The position numbers and the translations under genes were made by a program. From Phoronis australis (lineage: Eukaryota; Phoronida; Phoronidae), in assembly GCA_002633005.1 (NCBI GenBank), contig NMRA01000220.1, forward strand, positions 267,689 through 331,688: a stretch of DNA of 64,000 nucleotides, read 5' to 3'. This document shows, piece by piece, positions 11,841 to 22,823 of this stretch (position 1 is the first letter of the stretch; the number at the start of each line of letters is the position of its first letter). Under the pieces are notes generated by a model. The model did no database searches, was not told the DNA's origin, and saw nothing but the letters and a program-made list of their open reading frames with translations.

Positions 11841-13864
11841 ACTATTGTCGAGTATCCATGGAAATGGACGTTGATAGAAGCTGTTTAAATTGAAAGATGG
11901 AGATCAGTTAGTTGCTCATACGAAAATGTAAAAGATTTATGTCTGCGTTGATTACGAACCCGCTTATTCATCGGTTGAATTACACTTAAAGATGTTTCAG
12001 ATGCAATGGTGAAAGAGCCAGTGTAATCACAATTTGTTCTGAGCTAGAACTCCTTATCGTCCCAGTTTGTTCTGGCTGCTTAAACAAGCAATGCAGATTT
12101 TTCCAGACAGACCCACGTTGTGCCACAACAAGATACAGTGTGAACCAAACAGAACACAGGGCAAATCGGGAATAACTTGTGCTCAGTGTTCGTGCATTGT
12201 AAACAGGGTATCACTGGAAATAACAACGAAGGATTATTGAAAAGGACAACAATTTGTTATCACACAATGTGCGAGGGGTGTTGTGTGTGCGTTTGTTACC
12301 GACGTGAAGGGACGCACTGGGAACAACTCCAACTAAATGGAGAAAGACCTCACTAATGTATATAGTAAAAGGAATTCGTGTACAGCACTTATCAAACCTT
12401 AAACTTACGGGCTTACATAGAAGAAAAAACAAGGCGTTGTTAAAGATTCTCATCTGTTGGAAGCGAATACTAAAAGGAGAATGTAGTTGACTGATACCTT
12501 TTGTGATTAAATGGACGTGCATGGGCAACAAAGCCTAGTCATGTGCTCAAAGCAACTGGTACACGTTTTATCAAAGATCTCTTGTGATGTAATACCCAAA
12601 ACTGGTGTCCATTTATCAGAGGCTTCTTTAAAGTGCAGGTGTATGAAGAGTTTCTTACAATGTGAATACGGCGTAGGTTTGACTTTACCTGCAATGCTTA
12701 GTTCGTTTCAAAAGCACAGCCTCGCTTTCGCAGCCATGTGCTTACGACCGTGTTAGCTGCGACTGGGCGTGCGAGTCGTTTGATGAAAAGGTCCCTATAG
12801 AAGATTAACGAGAAAGTTTATATTAATCATCAGATTTATCACTAGACACGCACTCGTGTCTGGCAGTTTCTATTAAGACTATGGAGAGACTGCTTTATTT
12901 GTTAGTACAATGTACCTCAGATGCGAGTAGTTTGTTCGTTGGGTGTACACGCGTATGTAGATTTTGCGAAGACAATCGTCAGAGGTCCGTTTGGTACATG
13001 TAATGTGAAAACAAATATGTTGCCAGCAAACTGTGCCTCGGTCGTTTCACAATGTCTGTGATATTGTGAAACAAGGACATGTTCGAACACTTACAGACAG
13101 GCTTAAATGAGCCAACTGCCTTTTAGGTATGTTAAATACATGTACTTTTGTGCAACATATCTTTGTTTCGTTTTATTCCACACAACCATTAACTAATTAA
13201 AACACATTTTATGCCCCCCATAGTATGTGTCCCCATCGGAAACCCCTTTTATCCTCTCGACGAATCACAGTAGACTGGTCTATTGACGTCATCGTTGTGA
13301 GCAACACGTTACCTCACTCGTACCACAACATGAGCAGCTGATCGGCTGCCAGGACAGAAAAAATATGTAGTTTGCTCAAGGAATGTCACCAATTAGAAAC
13401 ATCGCCGACGTTAGGCATCAATGTTAATTGATAATGCAATTACTAAGCAAAAAAATCGTTTCAGGTAAAGCACCCTTCGAACCGAACAGCGGCGTAGGTC
13501 TCAGATAGGGCGCTGTGGATTCACCCACGACCCACAACGAACCAATTTTCGAAGTATTTGCACACATGTAAAATGCCATACAACAGCTACGTTTCGTGCT
13601 AAATCTGACAACGGCAAACTTACCGAACTCTGTGGTGGAAATAATATTTATTTTTCACGTAAGATGTCTTGATTATCCACTAACAATATCCCCGACAAAT
13701 AAATCATCGCGGCACTGGTCGGTACCATTTTATACGATCATGACTCAGAATTAAATGTCGTCTATTAACGGTGTGTGTGAATGTACGTCTCATTTTTAAT
13801 TCAAAAAACATACATGAAGATGACAACCCAAGGCCGTTACTTTCCAAACGACGGTCACAGCTCA
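11841..13864. other. 3' flank of the receptor gene; no further gene seen
   Basis: This should contain the receptor's 3' untranslated region, but no clear AATAAA lies close to the stop codon; the nearest candidates are ATTAAA near 12506 and AATAAA near 13700. Open frames here are short, lack splice context and resemble no family I recognise. Confidence 0.5.
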
Positions 13865-14060
13865 TAGGCTGATTTAGGGGGGGCAGGGGGCCCGCTCCCC
13901 CCCCCCCCGTTTGGCTGACGCAAAAAATAAAACAGCAAGAGCGTAGGGAAACGTTGAGTTTATTAATTAACCCCGGTAAGTAAAGTTATACGGATGAAAC
14001 AAGATTTAAATGTGTGCAGTTTTAGTGTTTGGGGGAGGGGGGGGTCTCAGATCCAATTTC
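13865..14060. mobile_element. Partial MITE related to the one at 6391
   Basis: TAGGCTGATTTAGGGGGGG, followed by a C-run and then AACAGCAAGAGCGTAGGGAAA, matches the first 200 bases of the element at 6391. The 3' half diverges and I could not find its right end or a target duplication. Confidence 0.6.
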
Positions 14061-14365
14061 AAGTGTCAAATTCGGAACCCGGCGCATTCGTAACGGACCT
14101 ATGGCTAAGTACAGGCTCTCCCGCGATATCCCAGACGACGGGCAGGGGCGCTGCGCACTACGACTCCGTTTCCGTCGTCTGCTCCACAAAATACATTGCC
14201 AGTGTCGTCTCAAGTTGGTGGAATTTTAAAACTAAGAGATCTTGCTCAGGCGATTAGATGCCATATGTCCTAACACGGTGTCGTCATTGTTCAACACAAC
14301 TACTGCATTTCCCAGTAGTGCTGCCTTAACCAGCTCGCGCGGTACGTAACAGAAATGGCATGGAA

Positions 14366-14505
14366 GGCGCAGCACTGAAAAAAGTGGGGGGCTAAAGCCC
14401 CTTCACCCCCCTGTGGTGCACCGACTCTAGCCCACGTGCGGCGTAGCTCTGAAAGAAGTGGGGGGCTATAACCCCCCCACCAGCCTCCTATGGTGCGCCG
14501 CCCAT
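14366..14505. repeat. Two-copy direct repeat, about 85-90 bp unit
   Basis: Each unit runs from GCGCAGC or GCGTAGC through CTGAAA.AAGTGGGGGGCTA, a C-run and a TGGTGC.CCG end. Both lie in unique-looking sequence with no gene. Confidence 0.6.
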
Positions 14506-15311
14506 GATGGGAGCTCTCACCGATGAAGAAACTATACGTTTATAATGTTTCCAGAACCACGCATTCGGCTGATACCATGCCAAAAACAATCAGCTTTCGT
14601 TCTCTCCAGCAACTCAACCATTGCTATTATTTGTCTTCTGTACTCATCGGTTGTTGCATTTTGAAGCTTTGGCGTCCATTGTGACGGCAGCGGTTGTCTT
14701 AATGCATGTTCATGTATGTCTGTAGCTCAGCACTATCTCTATACAACAGTACTGATTCACTGTAGAAACAGTGAAGTCTCAACAATGGAGGCTCCACATG
14801 CACCTGCGAGTTAAAAAAATGATCCCTCGAAATCTTCATCATAAAATGTGACAGAATTAAATGGCCCGGGTTTGCCACATGCCCTGAAACCTTTGACGGT
14901 GCGTTGGGAAACGTCGGTTCTCAAAATAAGCTTTTTTTGAGGTGCCAGCTACCTATTGTTTTGCCAGAAATGGTAATCATCCAATTGTCAGCTTCTGATC
15001 TTTTCAAAAACTTAAAGTGTGTTTTGTCGAGTGGCCGTAACATACGAGTGCAATCGTTACCTGCTTATGAATGCTGTGTAAATCAAGCGCGGGGTTAGGC
15101 ATTCCTTGTAAATTTGACAAAAGTGCTAAGTTAGGGTCTTGTTAGTGCCCAAAGCTCTTGACGCGCTCGTTCCTACTGGCTTTCGCACAGTCAGGTCGTG
15201 ACACAAGTGGAAACAAGTACTGCACCCAGTCTATTCCTGTCAACTTCGTACCTTAACTAAACGTGTGCTCAATGTTTACCCTTTCTGGAACGGCGTTGGA
15301 TAAACAAACAT

Positions 15312-15453
15312 CATGGACGGATTGGGGGGGGCCCCTAAAATTCTCCAAGATTCCATTTGGCAGTTCGGGGTTGCGCCGGAATGTCTAACGGTAAAATCCT
15401 GGCTAATACTCTGTCCTGGTCCCCGTAACTCAAAAATCCTGGATTCGCCCCAG
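15312..15453 (-). mobile_element. MITE, CAG..CTG-type family, 142 bp
   Basis: Read on the - strand it begins CTGGGGCGAATCCAGGATTT and carries CAGAGTATTAGCCAGGATTT, the family core shared with copies at 31898, 39764 and 48555. The flanks AACAT (15307-15311) and TACAT (15454-15458) fit a 5-bp target duplication with one mismatch. Confidence 0.75.
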
Positions 15454-15837
15454 TACATCGTGTGTTATAGTCTACAACAGCATAATCCCAAAAGTCGGCT
15501 CTGCACTGCGTCTAACTGGATTTTAGCTCGATCTCCACGCGTTGAAATAAACCATATTGGAATCGACCGAGTTTTAAAATAAGTTTGTTAAAATTACAGT
15601 CCCTATGGCGTCGAAAACTTCTACAGTATGCACTCCAAAACAACTTGGCTCAAATCATCTTCAAGGAACTACTCAATACCACTCTTGGAGACCACTTTCC
15701 ATTTACTCTGCATAATTACCACGAAACCTGACCTAACCCAATTTGGAAGGGCCACAAGGGCCTCAACCGTGACTTCAGACCAAATGTAACCGGATGATAT
15801 GTGTCACACATCTTCCTCTTTATCGTAGGTGGGCGTT

Positions 15838-15935
15838 TCACGAATAGTTCTAAAACCCCTTCGACCCTCTCGACCCCACGCCCCTCGATCCACGACCCCC
15901 TCGGTCCACAACCTCTCGGCCCCACGACCCATGAC
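15838..15935. repeat. CGACCCC/CCACGACCCC low-complexity tract
   Basis: Tandem degenerate units such as TCGACCC, CACGACCC and CGGTCCAC on the + strand. Open frames through it are not genes. Confidence 0.7.
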
Positions 15936-15957
15936 ACAAAACCCCCTTGAACCAGTA

Positions 15958-16175
15958 TTTATTAGGCAACACGTACCCCTCAGTTGACTGGTTAGGGGCT
16001 ACAATACTTCCCATCGCTTTCTGTACGAATTTGGTATTTAAAGGGGCGGTAGGCCAAAGCCGGTCACCGATTAAGAGTTTTCACCTCGTCAAAGATATAT
16101 TCCACACTTAAAACTATCAGTTAAAAAGCGCCTACTTTCTTCAGTGTTCCTTTTTACTTCTATACATAACTTCGA
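15958..16175 (+). repeat. Dispersed repeat D, copy 1
   Basis: About 215 bases starting TTAGGCAACACGTA, with landmarks GGTTAGGGGCTAC, CGGTAGGCCAAA.CCGGTCACC and CCACACTTAAAACTATCA. They recur in the same order and orientation at 59872-60100. No inverted ends or coding region seen; probably a fragment of a larger retroelement or MITE. It lies directly upstream of the first Kolobok-like copy. Confidence 0.75.
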
Positions 16176-16685
16176 TGAAGCTTAGCTACGAGAATTAAAG
16201 GAGCATGCCACCCAAAAAACATCCTAATTTGGATCAATTTAGATCGAGTAGTTCTTCTCCATAACGACACGTTCGGTTGCGTTACCTGACACCTGACGGA
16301 AGACGGAGGTGTTGAAATTATCCAATGACGTCATCGGTTTCACACGCAGTCTGTTCAGCAGTTCACAACACGGGTTACTGGTATCAGCTTATCGCTTGAA
16401 GTCATCGTTTAACACCAATAAATCATCAAACTTCGATGTAAAACCCTTAAAATTACACCGAGTTCTCATAAAAAAGTGTTGTTTTATTTCGCTCTTACGG
16501 ATTTATTGGTATTTGGACACACCGTAGCCTACAAACTTGAAGTTCGGCAGGCCAATAAGGTCCGTAGCAGGAGTTTGGGGTCTGTTCGGAGATAATTTCG
16601 AAGTATTTTGCGTGAGATACAGACAGGAGAGCCTAGATCTGTGTTGTTTAGACTCGTGATTTTTTGAGTTCTAAACACAAAAATA

Positions 16686-16847
16686 TAGATTATTACATGG
16701 CGAAGTCGTTATCCCCCGTTATCTAGAGCCCGAGTGGATTTTGGTGAATTATCGCCCGAGGGGCGTTAGCCCCGAGGGTGATAATTCTCCAAAATCCACG
16801 AGGGCTCTAGATAAGGGGGATAACGGCTGAGAACATGTAATAATCTA
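16686..16847. repeat. 162-bp foldback hairpin inside Kolobok copy 1
   Basis: The sequence from TAGATTATTACATG to CATGTAATAATCTA folds back on itself with only a few mismatches. Arms of about 75 bp carry TTATCTAGAGCCC and GGGCTCTAGATAA around a centre CCCGAGGGGCGTTAGCC. It lies at the left edge of the segment that copy 2 lacks, so it is probably part of a later insertion. Confidence 0.85.
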
Positions 16848-17382
16848 TTTATACCACATACTAAACGAGAAACATTGCAATGAATCGATTTACCTTTTCT
16901 GACTCTCCACGGCTTTGTAACTACTTTCTATGTCAGAGGCCCGGGGTCGGAGGTCGTGACCTTTTAAGAAAAGCCCGGCTATTTTTGTCAAATAATGCTT
17001 TTACTCAACACCAATTGAAAACTTAAATATTATAGAAATAAATTGAATTTATAAATTAAGGTTTACCAACTATTATAGCTTAAAACACGTTTTTTTCACG
17101 CTATGCTTCGACCGGGAAATTATCGTCTGCTGAATATAACTGAATATAATTCTCAAGTCAAAGATCTTGACGACACGATACCCGCATTCAAAGTAGAGAT
17201 CGGTGATTTACAAGTAAGAGGACACGAGAGAAAAATTTCACCGAATTAAGATATCATTTTTATGGAAATTATGTGTCTTATTTTTCGTAGCGTATAAGTA
17301 CAGTACAATGCTGTTTGTTGAACGTGCGATTATTGCGCGTGCTCATTTAAGTATTCTATTTTCACTCTTGATGACATCAGTC

Positions 17383-17455
17383 GCTGCGTGGTGTAGTGGT
17401 AAAGTCGGTGACCAGCAATATTAGGGTTCCGGGTTCGACCCCGTCCTCGGTTTCC
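17383..17455 (+). repeat. tRNA-like Pol III promoter (tRNA-derived SINE fragment)
   Basis: An A-box TGGTGTAGTGG (17389-17399) and a B-box GGGTTCGACCC (17431-17441) are spaced as in a tRNA gene. The 5' GCTGCGT has no matching acceptor strand at the 3' side, so it is not a functional tRNA. It lies in the 0.86-kb segment specific to Kolobok copy 1. The SINE's 3' limit is not clear. Confidence 0.65.
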
Positions 17456-18137
17456 CGCCAAATCATTATCTCACTAGTGAGATAACTTTATGGGTTATTA
17501 CACGGTTGTATCTGCCATTTGACGCTAATATTGTGGTATAACGCTTGTTATCCTGGCCAGTGGCTCGGAGCCCGATCGAGCCCATCGCGGCGGCCGGATT
17601 GACTCGTTATCCCGGCCTGAGAGTGGCTCGGAAACTGATCAGACATCAAGAACATAAACCAAGCAAAGTTCAGTGGAAACTAAACTTCCAGTCAAGAAAA
17701 TACTATACAAGTGAGCCAAAGTAATGTGCACCTGATTATATCTACTTACTCGTCGGGGGCCGCGAATTCAGGTTGGCCACAGCACCGTCAGGGCAGAAGT
17801 TGTACATTGACAATCATTATTTGAGTAACGTAAATGTAAATAAAAATTCTCTTAACACCTGGCCGTGGGATGGAAATCTAGTTGTTTCACAACAATTTCT
17901 GCCAGTAAACACTAAATTAGCATTATATCACACGGCCTCGGTGTCCCGTCAACTATTAGTTTTATTGCACCTAAAGCCGGTAACGCAGTGATTTATTCAT
18001 TGCTGGCTTCTCAAATCATTTGCACTCACGAACACTCCAAAGGCATTGCAAATTGCATACTTTGTTTCAGTTTCATATAAGTATTGGTTAGGGTGAGAAT
18101 AATTCGTTTTGAAACAGAACGCTGGGTAATAAACGCC

Positions 18138-18330
18138 AACATGGCAACTCGGAATCCCGACTTAGGACGAGCTAGAGCTCATCAGTCCCGACTTCGCAGG
18201 TGGGTCGTTAAGTTTTACAGGCTATCAATTCGAACAGGAATACAGTGATGAAGAAATACTAGAGAGGCGCCGTGAACAAGCTCAGACAACGAAACGTATG
18301 GAGTTATTTGGTAAGCCCATTCGTCAGGCA
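18138..18330 (+). pseudogene. P2X7 C-tail-like domain fragment in Kolobok copy 1
   Basis: One + frame reads FTGYQFEQEYSDEEILERRR, close to the GYQFEPEY..EEI opening of the Cys-rich domain that forms the cytoplasmic tail of P2X7 receptors and also occurs in many invertebrate proteins. The Cys part is missing: the frame runs straight into the opposing THAP remnant. The region upstream is frameshifted from the likely start ATGGCAACTCGG (18140). Not expected to be expressed. Confidence 0.55.
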
Positions 18331-19199
18331 CTCACCGCTGTCGATGTCTGCAAGCCAAAGACACGGAGATGTTTCACGGCCTCATACTTGCTATTTACAG
18401 TGTACATTTCATTCTTCACTACCATGAGCCACTTCCTAAGCATTTCGGACTCTCGAGGAAGTAAAAAAAACGATATACCCGCTTTCCTCGTAGCTGCTTA
18501 GTTCGGACAAGCGGGCACGATGCACTGCAACATAGCGACATTCACTCTGCATATGAACCACTGACGTCGCTAGCGTTGTTTCTCACCTTCCTCACAGGTT
18601 AACGCGACACCTCTTGGCAAGGTAAAGTCGTCCGTATGCGAGGCGATATGGATATAGACCGATTAAGACGGCAAAAAAGACTAATTAAATGGGGTGGCAT
18701 TCGCCTTTAAGGTGACTTTGGCAAAGAATTCCAACTCCACATTTTTAGTCACCGTTAAAGGAGAATGCCACCCAAAAAACAACCCATTTTGTATAAATTT
18801 TGGTCGAGTAGTTCTACTCGATAATGGCATGTTTGGTTGCGTTACCTGACACCTGACGGCAGACGGAGGTGTTGAAATTATCCAATGACGTAATTGGTTT
18901 CACACGCAGTCTTTTCAGCAGTTCACAACACGGGTTACTTTTGTCAGGTTATCGCTTGAATTTATCGTATAAAACCAATAAATAATCAAATTTCGATGTA
19001 AAACCCTTAAAATACACCGAGTTCTTATAAAAACGTGTATTTGGATACACCGTAGCCTACAAAGTCCGGCAGGCCAATTTACCAAGGAGTTTGGGGTCTG
19101 TTCGGAGATAAATTCGAAGTATTCTTCCGTGAAATACAGACAGGAAAACCTAGAACTGTGTTGTTTAGACTTGTGATTTTTTGAGTTCTAAACACACAA

Positions 19200-19320
19200 C
19201 ACGATTATTATCCCGACCAGTGGCTCGGAACCCGATCAGGCCCGTCGCGGCCGGACGGACTCGTTATCCCCGGCCGGCCAGTGGCTCGGAGCCCGATCAG
19301 GCCCGTCGCGGCCGCCGGAA
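19200..19320. repeat. Internal GC-rich tandem duplication of the Kolobok family
   Basis: Two units of about 60 bases, each CAGTGGCTCGGA.CCCGATC followed by AGGCCCGTCGCGGCC. Copy 1 has a similar pair near 17560-17640; the third Kolobok copy has only one unit (near 41370). The number of units therefore differs among family members. Confidence 0.7.
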
Positions 19321-19855
19321 GTGACACGAACATAAATCAGCTTGAATTGGAAACTAAACCTCCAGTCACGAAAAGACTATATTAGTGAGCCAAAGAGATA
19401 ATGGGAATTAGCCACGAAACTGAAAATCTACTTACTTGTCGGGGGCCGTGAAGTCGGGTTTCCCCTTCCACAGGGCCGTCAGGGCAAAGGTTGTACAGTA
19501 ACAATGATTTGAATAATGTATTTGTATTTCTGAATAAAGATTCCCCTAACATGTGACCATAGATATAAAATCGAGTAATTGTTTCACAACATCTTTCTGT
19601 CAGCAGCAAACACTGTAGCATCATGCGCTCACGATACGGCCTCGGTGCCCGGTCAATACCCTTATTGCCGGCACCAAAAGCCGGTAAAGCAGTGGTTTAT
19701 TCGTTACTGGCTTCTCAACATTTGCACTCACGAATACTGCAAAGACATTACAAATTGTATCTAATGAGACAGACTTTATGTCAGTTTTATACAAGCATTG
19801 ATTAGGATGAGAATAATTCATTTTTAAACAGAACGCAGAATAATAAACGTCTACA

Positions 19856-20040
19856 TGGCAACTCGCCTGGCTCCAATTCCGACATAGTTAGTCAAGAGCT
19901 CATCCGACGAAGACTTCACGGATCGGATCGTTAGGTTTCACAGGCTATCAATTCGAACCGGAATACACTGATCAAGAAATACTAGAGAGGCGCAGCGAAC
20001 ATGCACAGGCAACGGAACGTATGGATAGTTCTTTGGTAAG
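19856..20040 (+). pseudogene. P2X7 C-tail-like domain fragment in Kolobok copy 2
   Basis: Frames on the + strand read SSDEDFTDR and, after a +1 shift, FTGYQFEPEYTDQEILERRS, the same protein as in copy 3 (- strand, 40525-40856). The Cys-rich second half is absent because the sequence joins directly to the opposing THAP remnant. The frameshift and a stop make it a pseudogene. Confidence 0.6.
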
Positions 20041-20241
20041 CCGGAATTCGTCAGAGAAATCACTGTCGACGAAATGCCGGCCACAGACAGGGAGATGTTT
20101 CACGGCCTCATACTTGCTATTACCAGCGTACCTTTCGTTCTTCACTACCGCGAGCCACGTCTTAAGCATTTTGGGCTCTCGATGAAGTCGAAAAAACGAT
20201 ATACCCGCTTTCTTCGCAGCTTCATAGATATTATTTCTCAT
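19972..20241 (-). pseudogene. THAP-domain transposase N-terminus, Kolobok copy 2
   Basis: The - strand frame starts at 20241 and reads SFFRLHREPKMLKTWLAVV and then LPVCGRHFVDSDFSDEF. This is the second half of a THAP DNA-binding zinc finger: the F..LP-type motif (P replaced by H), the conserved W, and the C-x2-H pair. The first Cys pair is missing because the right end of the element is lost. In Kolobok and P elements a THAP domain binds the transposon ends. The tail after residue 70 overlaps the opposing P2X7-like remnant and is not expected to be real protein. Confidence 0.7.
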
Positions 20242-20250
20242 CCCATATAT

Positions 20251-21171
20251 ATGAAAATATGGCCATTATATATGTGACGTATTCAGCTGTGATATGCGGG
20301 AAAGTAGAGCCAATCCGTATATCGCGGCAGAAGCCGTATTCAAAGGCAGAAGTCGTATTTCACGGTTAGTGTGCAGTTTGGTGGTAGAGTACAACGCCAA
20401 ATTTTATTGGGCTCAATCATTTGGGTTACTCAAATCATTAATTCAAGTCATCGTTCCTGAAAAAGCAGTTTTACTGCTCTAAAAGCAGAAAAGATTTAAT
20501 GTTGAAAATTTCGACGCACCGTGACCAGGCGGCTATTATTGAGCCTCGCTAAAGTTTCAATCTGGGGCATCATACATTTAAATAGGCCAAACTGAGTAAA
20601 ATCTGCCAAAATTTAATTTAAGTCCAACAAAAACGTTTCGTTATGGATGCATACAGTATATCTACCCTGGGATCTAAGGTCTTTACAGGAAATGAAGACC
20701 TAATAACGAGTATGTGTTTTTTACTGAAGCAATCGTCTGCTCGCAGCGTTCAACTCTCCGTCGCCAGCCGTGGCGTAAAACTTCTGCTTTGCGATAATCC
20801 TTACCTCAAGTTCCGGAAATCAGCACAATTTCCACCGTTATTTTCCAATGCTGTGATCAACACAGGGAAATGTTTTTATTGCTATGTACAGTCCAGAAGC
20901 TAAGACACGAAGATAGACAAAGAAAACTAAGAAATTCATCGAAGCTGACAACAAGCTGTTGCAGACAACTCAGTTCAGGGAATGTTTCAATTTTTATATT
21001 CCCAGATGGATTATTTCTAAGTTTCCGGCAAACTTTTGATATAATTGAGTGGTTCAGTGCCCTAACTTCTATATTTCATAATCTAAAAATTCCGATGAAT
21101 TTATTACGCAATAAAACTTTACTGGTTATTCAAAACGTCCACAGATTGTCTTGTAGCTTAACCTGACGTGT
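20251..21171. other. No gene or clear repeat seen
   Basis: AT-rich sequence with short open frames only. A small palindrome, CATATATATG...CATTATATATG, lies at about 20246-20276, just where Kolobok copy 2 breaks off. Confidence 0.5.
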
Positions 21172-21310
21172 GTTCAGTAGACGCTAGGACCTACGCTAGG
21201 ACCTAGCTAAAACCTAGTCATAGTCACGTGTTCTTATTTAAAATGCACGGCAATATCTCGCGTAATCTCGCGAAGTCTTGCTTTTTAGCGAGGTCCTAGC
21301 GTTACTGAAC
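21172..21310. mobile_element. 139-bp MITE with about 20-bp terminal inverted repeats
   Basis: The left end GTTCAGTAGACGCTAGGACC (21172-21191) is matched by the inverse AGGTCCTAGCGTTACTGAAC (21291-21310) with one mismatch. A partial tandem CGCTAGGACCT follows the left end. No coding content. The target duplication is not obvious. Confidence 0.75.
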
Positions 21311-21431
21311 GGGAGGCAGCTTTTGTACCGTACTTGGCATACATATGACGTCATATAACAACAAGCCGGATCACACGGCAACAAGGTATTGCCACGATGA
21401 TGCAAATAAGTCCAAATATATGGGATGAATA

Positions 21432-21592
21432 GGTTATCCCACATACATAGGAATAATACTGCGATATCCTATCTCGAATTCATTTCATCTGGGAATGTTC
21501 CAACTCGACCTTCGGTTTCGTTGGGACATCTCCAGATGAAATGAATTCGAGATAGGATACGGCATTAGTATTCCTATGTATGTGGGATAACC
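21432..21592. repeat. 161-bp near-perfect foldback hairpin
   Basis: The arms run from GGTTATCCCACATACATAGG to its inverse CCTATGTATGTGGGATAACC. The inner arm CGAATTCATTTCATCTGG pairs with CCAGATGAAATGAATTCG. The central 40 bases also pair (TGTTCCAAC with GTTGGGACA). Almost the whole segment would form one long hairpin. Most likely a foldback MITE; an expressed hairpin RNA cannot be excluded. Confidence 0.85.
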
Positions 21593-22614
21593 ACTGTTAT
21601 CCTATACGCGTGATAGTATGGCCATGAAATAAGGGTCGCATTGTGAGGTTTGATATGGAAGAACTACTTTTCCGTATTTAACGCGCGTTGAATATTGATT
21701 TCCGTATTCAAAGCGCTTTGAATACGGATGCCTTCTTTCTCGCCAAAATTCCCTTCTAAGCACACCATGCACTACAATTGGTAGAAACATGATTACATAT
21801 ATAGCATCATCTCGAGTTCAGCTCCGTGCGCAAAATTTTCACATGCCAATACTTTGATATGAGTTCTGAAAACTAAACAAAAAAGTGAAATAAAAATATC
21901 ATTGACAAGGTTTTTTAATATATTGTGAAATTTTGCATCTGAGTAGAACACTTAAATCACCAAATGTCTCGAACTTGCCACAATATATTTGGGATTAGGA
22001 AAGCAATATACATTACAAATGCATGCCTCCTTTTGATCACCTATTGCACTACACCAGTTGAAGTTCTTAACGGTCAAATATGAGCCAATTTTTAAATTCG
22101 TTCTCAAAACAATCAAAATATGTCGAGCCCAAAAGCAAAACTGCAACTTCTGTAAACACTGTATTTTTGTGAGTTTTATGTTAAATTTGGAATACTTTCT
22201 ACCTAAAAATAATAAGAACCGCGCAAGGAGCATTTTAAGAATCGTCTGAACGTGCATCAGCCTCAACGGCCTGTACAAATATTACTCAACGAAGTCAAGA
22301 AAAATCGTCAGAAATGTAGCAAACTTTTATTAACTTAGAAACAGGTTTAGCTCAAACTCTGAAGAAAATACCGAAAATAGCAGATACGCACCCCAAGCCT
22401 GTAGCTGGTGTAAAATACAACTTGACTGCCGTGGCATGCCGGCTGCAAAGTTTCATTCATAAAAATTTTGCGTGCACGTACATGTATACGTGTCACGCGA
22501 TCTGCGATCTTCATTGATAAAAGATGACAAACGACATCAAAACAAGCAGAGCAATCTGTGTAAACCCGCTTCTTTAAAGACTTTAAAGAATCCTCAGTGG
22601 GGCGCATATGATAA

Positions 22615-22823
22615 ATAGGTTATGCAACGTACGTGTTTGTACTGTTGTACTATTATATCTTGATTAGTGTTCTGCAAAAGTATTTGAACGAGGACGAATT
22701 GAACTCGGGCTTCACCCTCGTTCAAATACTTTTGCATATTACGAATCTCGATATAATAACAATTGGCACAAATACGCACGTTGTATAATTTATATGTACA
22801 AACACGTACGTTGTATAACCTAT
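22615..22823. repeat. 209-bp foldback element
   Basis: The outer arms AACGTACGTGTTTGTAC and GTACAAACACGTACGTT are perfect and extend to ATAGGTTAT/ATAACCTAT. The middle arms GCAAAAGTATTTGAACGAGG and CCTCGTTCAAATACTTTTGC are also perfect. Looks like a foldback MITE. It lies 220 bases upstream of the start of the 2,415-codon gene, so it may be in that gene's promoter region. Confidence 0.85.

Larger units (their letters stand above)
16199..18706 (+). mobile_element. Kolobok-like DNA transposon, copy 1 (complete ends, degenerate)
   Basis: Bounded on both sides by TTAA (16195-16198 and 18707-18710). The ends are inverted: AGGAGCATGCCACCC at the left, GGGTGGCATTCGCCT at the right. TTAA targets and TTAAAGG ends are known for the T2/Kolobok superfamily, whose transposases carry a THAP domain. 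The right half keeps remnants of two genes facing each other: a P2X7-tail-like frame (+, about 18138-18330) and a THAP gene (-, about 18310-18500). About 0.86 kb (16684-17545) is absent from copy 2 at the same place and contains a foldback hairpin and a tRNA-like segment. A GC-rich motif with GTGGCTCGGAGCCCGATC is repeated twice near 17560-17640. Frameshifts and stops show it is dead. Confidence 0.85.
18759..20250 (+). mobile_element. Kolobok-like DNA transposon, copy 2 (right end lost)
   Basis: It starts after TTAA (18755-18758) with AGGAGAATGCCACCC and follows copy 1 closely through 19200, then again from the GTGGCTCGGAACCCGATC repeats to the THAP remnant. No right terminal repeat is found; similarity ends near 20250 in AT-rich sequence, so about 250 bases including the right TIR are missing. 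It follows copy 1 head to tail after only 48 bases. The P2X7-tail-like and THAP remnants are kept in the same converging layout. Confidence 0.8.

Noticed and set aside
17383-17455. Functional tRNA gene
   Set aside because: A and B boxes are good, but the acceptor stem does not pair and no clean cloverleaf forms; a tRNA-derived SINE fits better.
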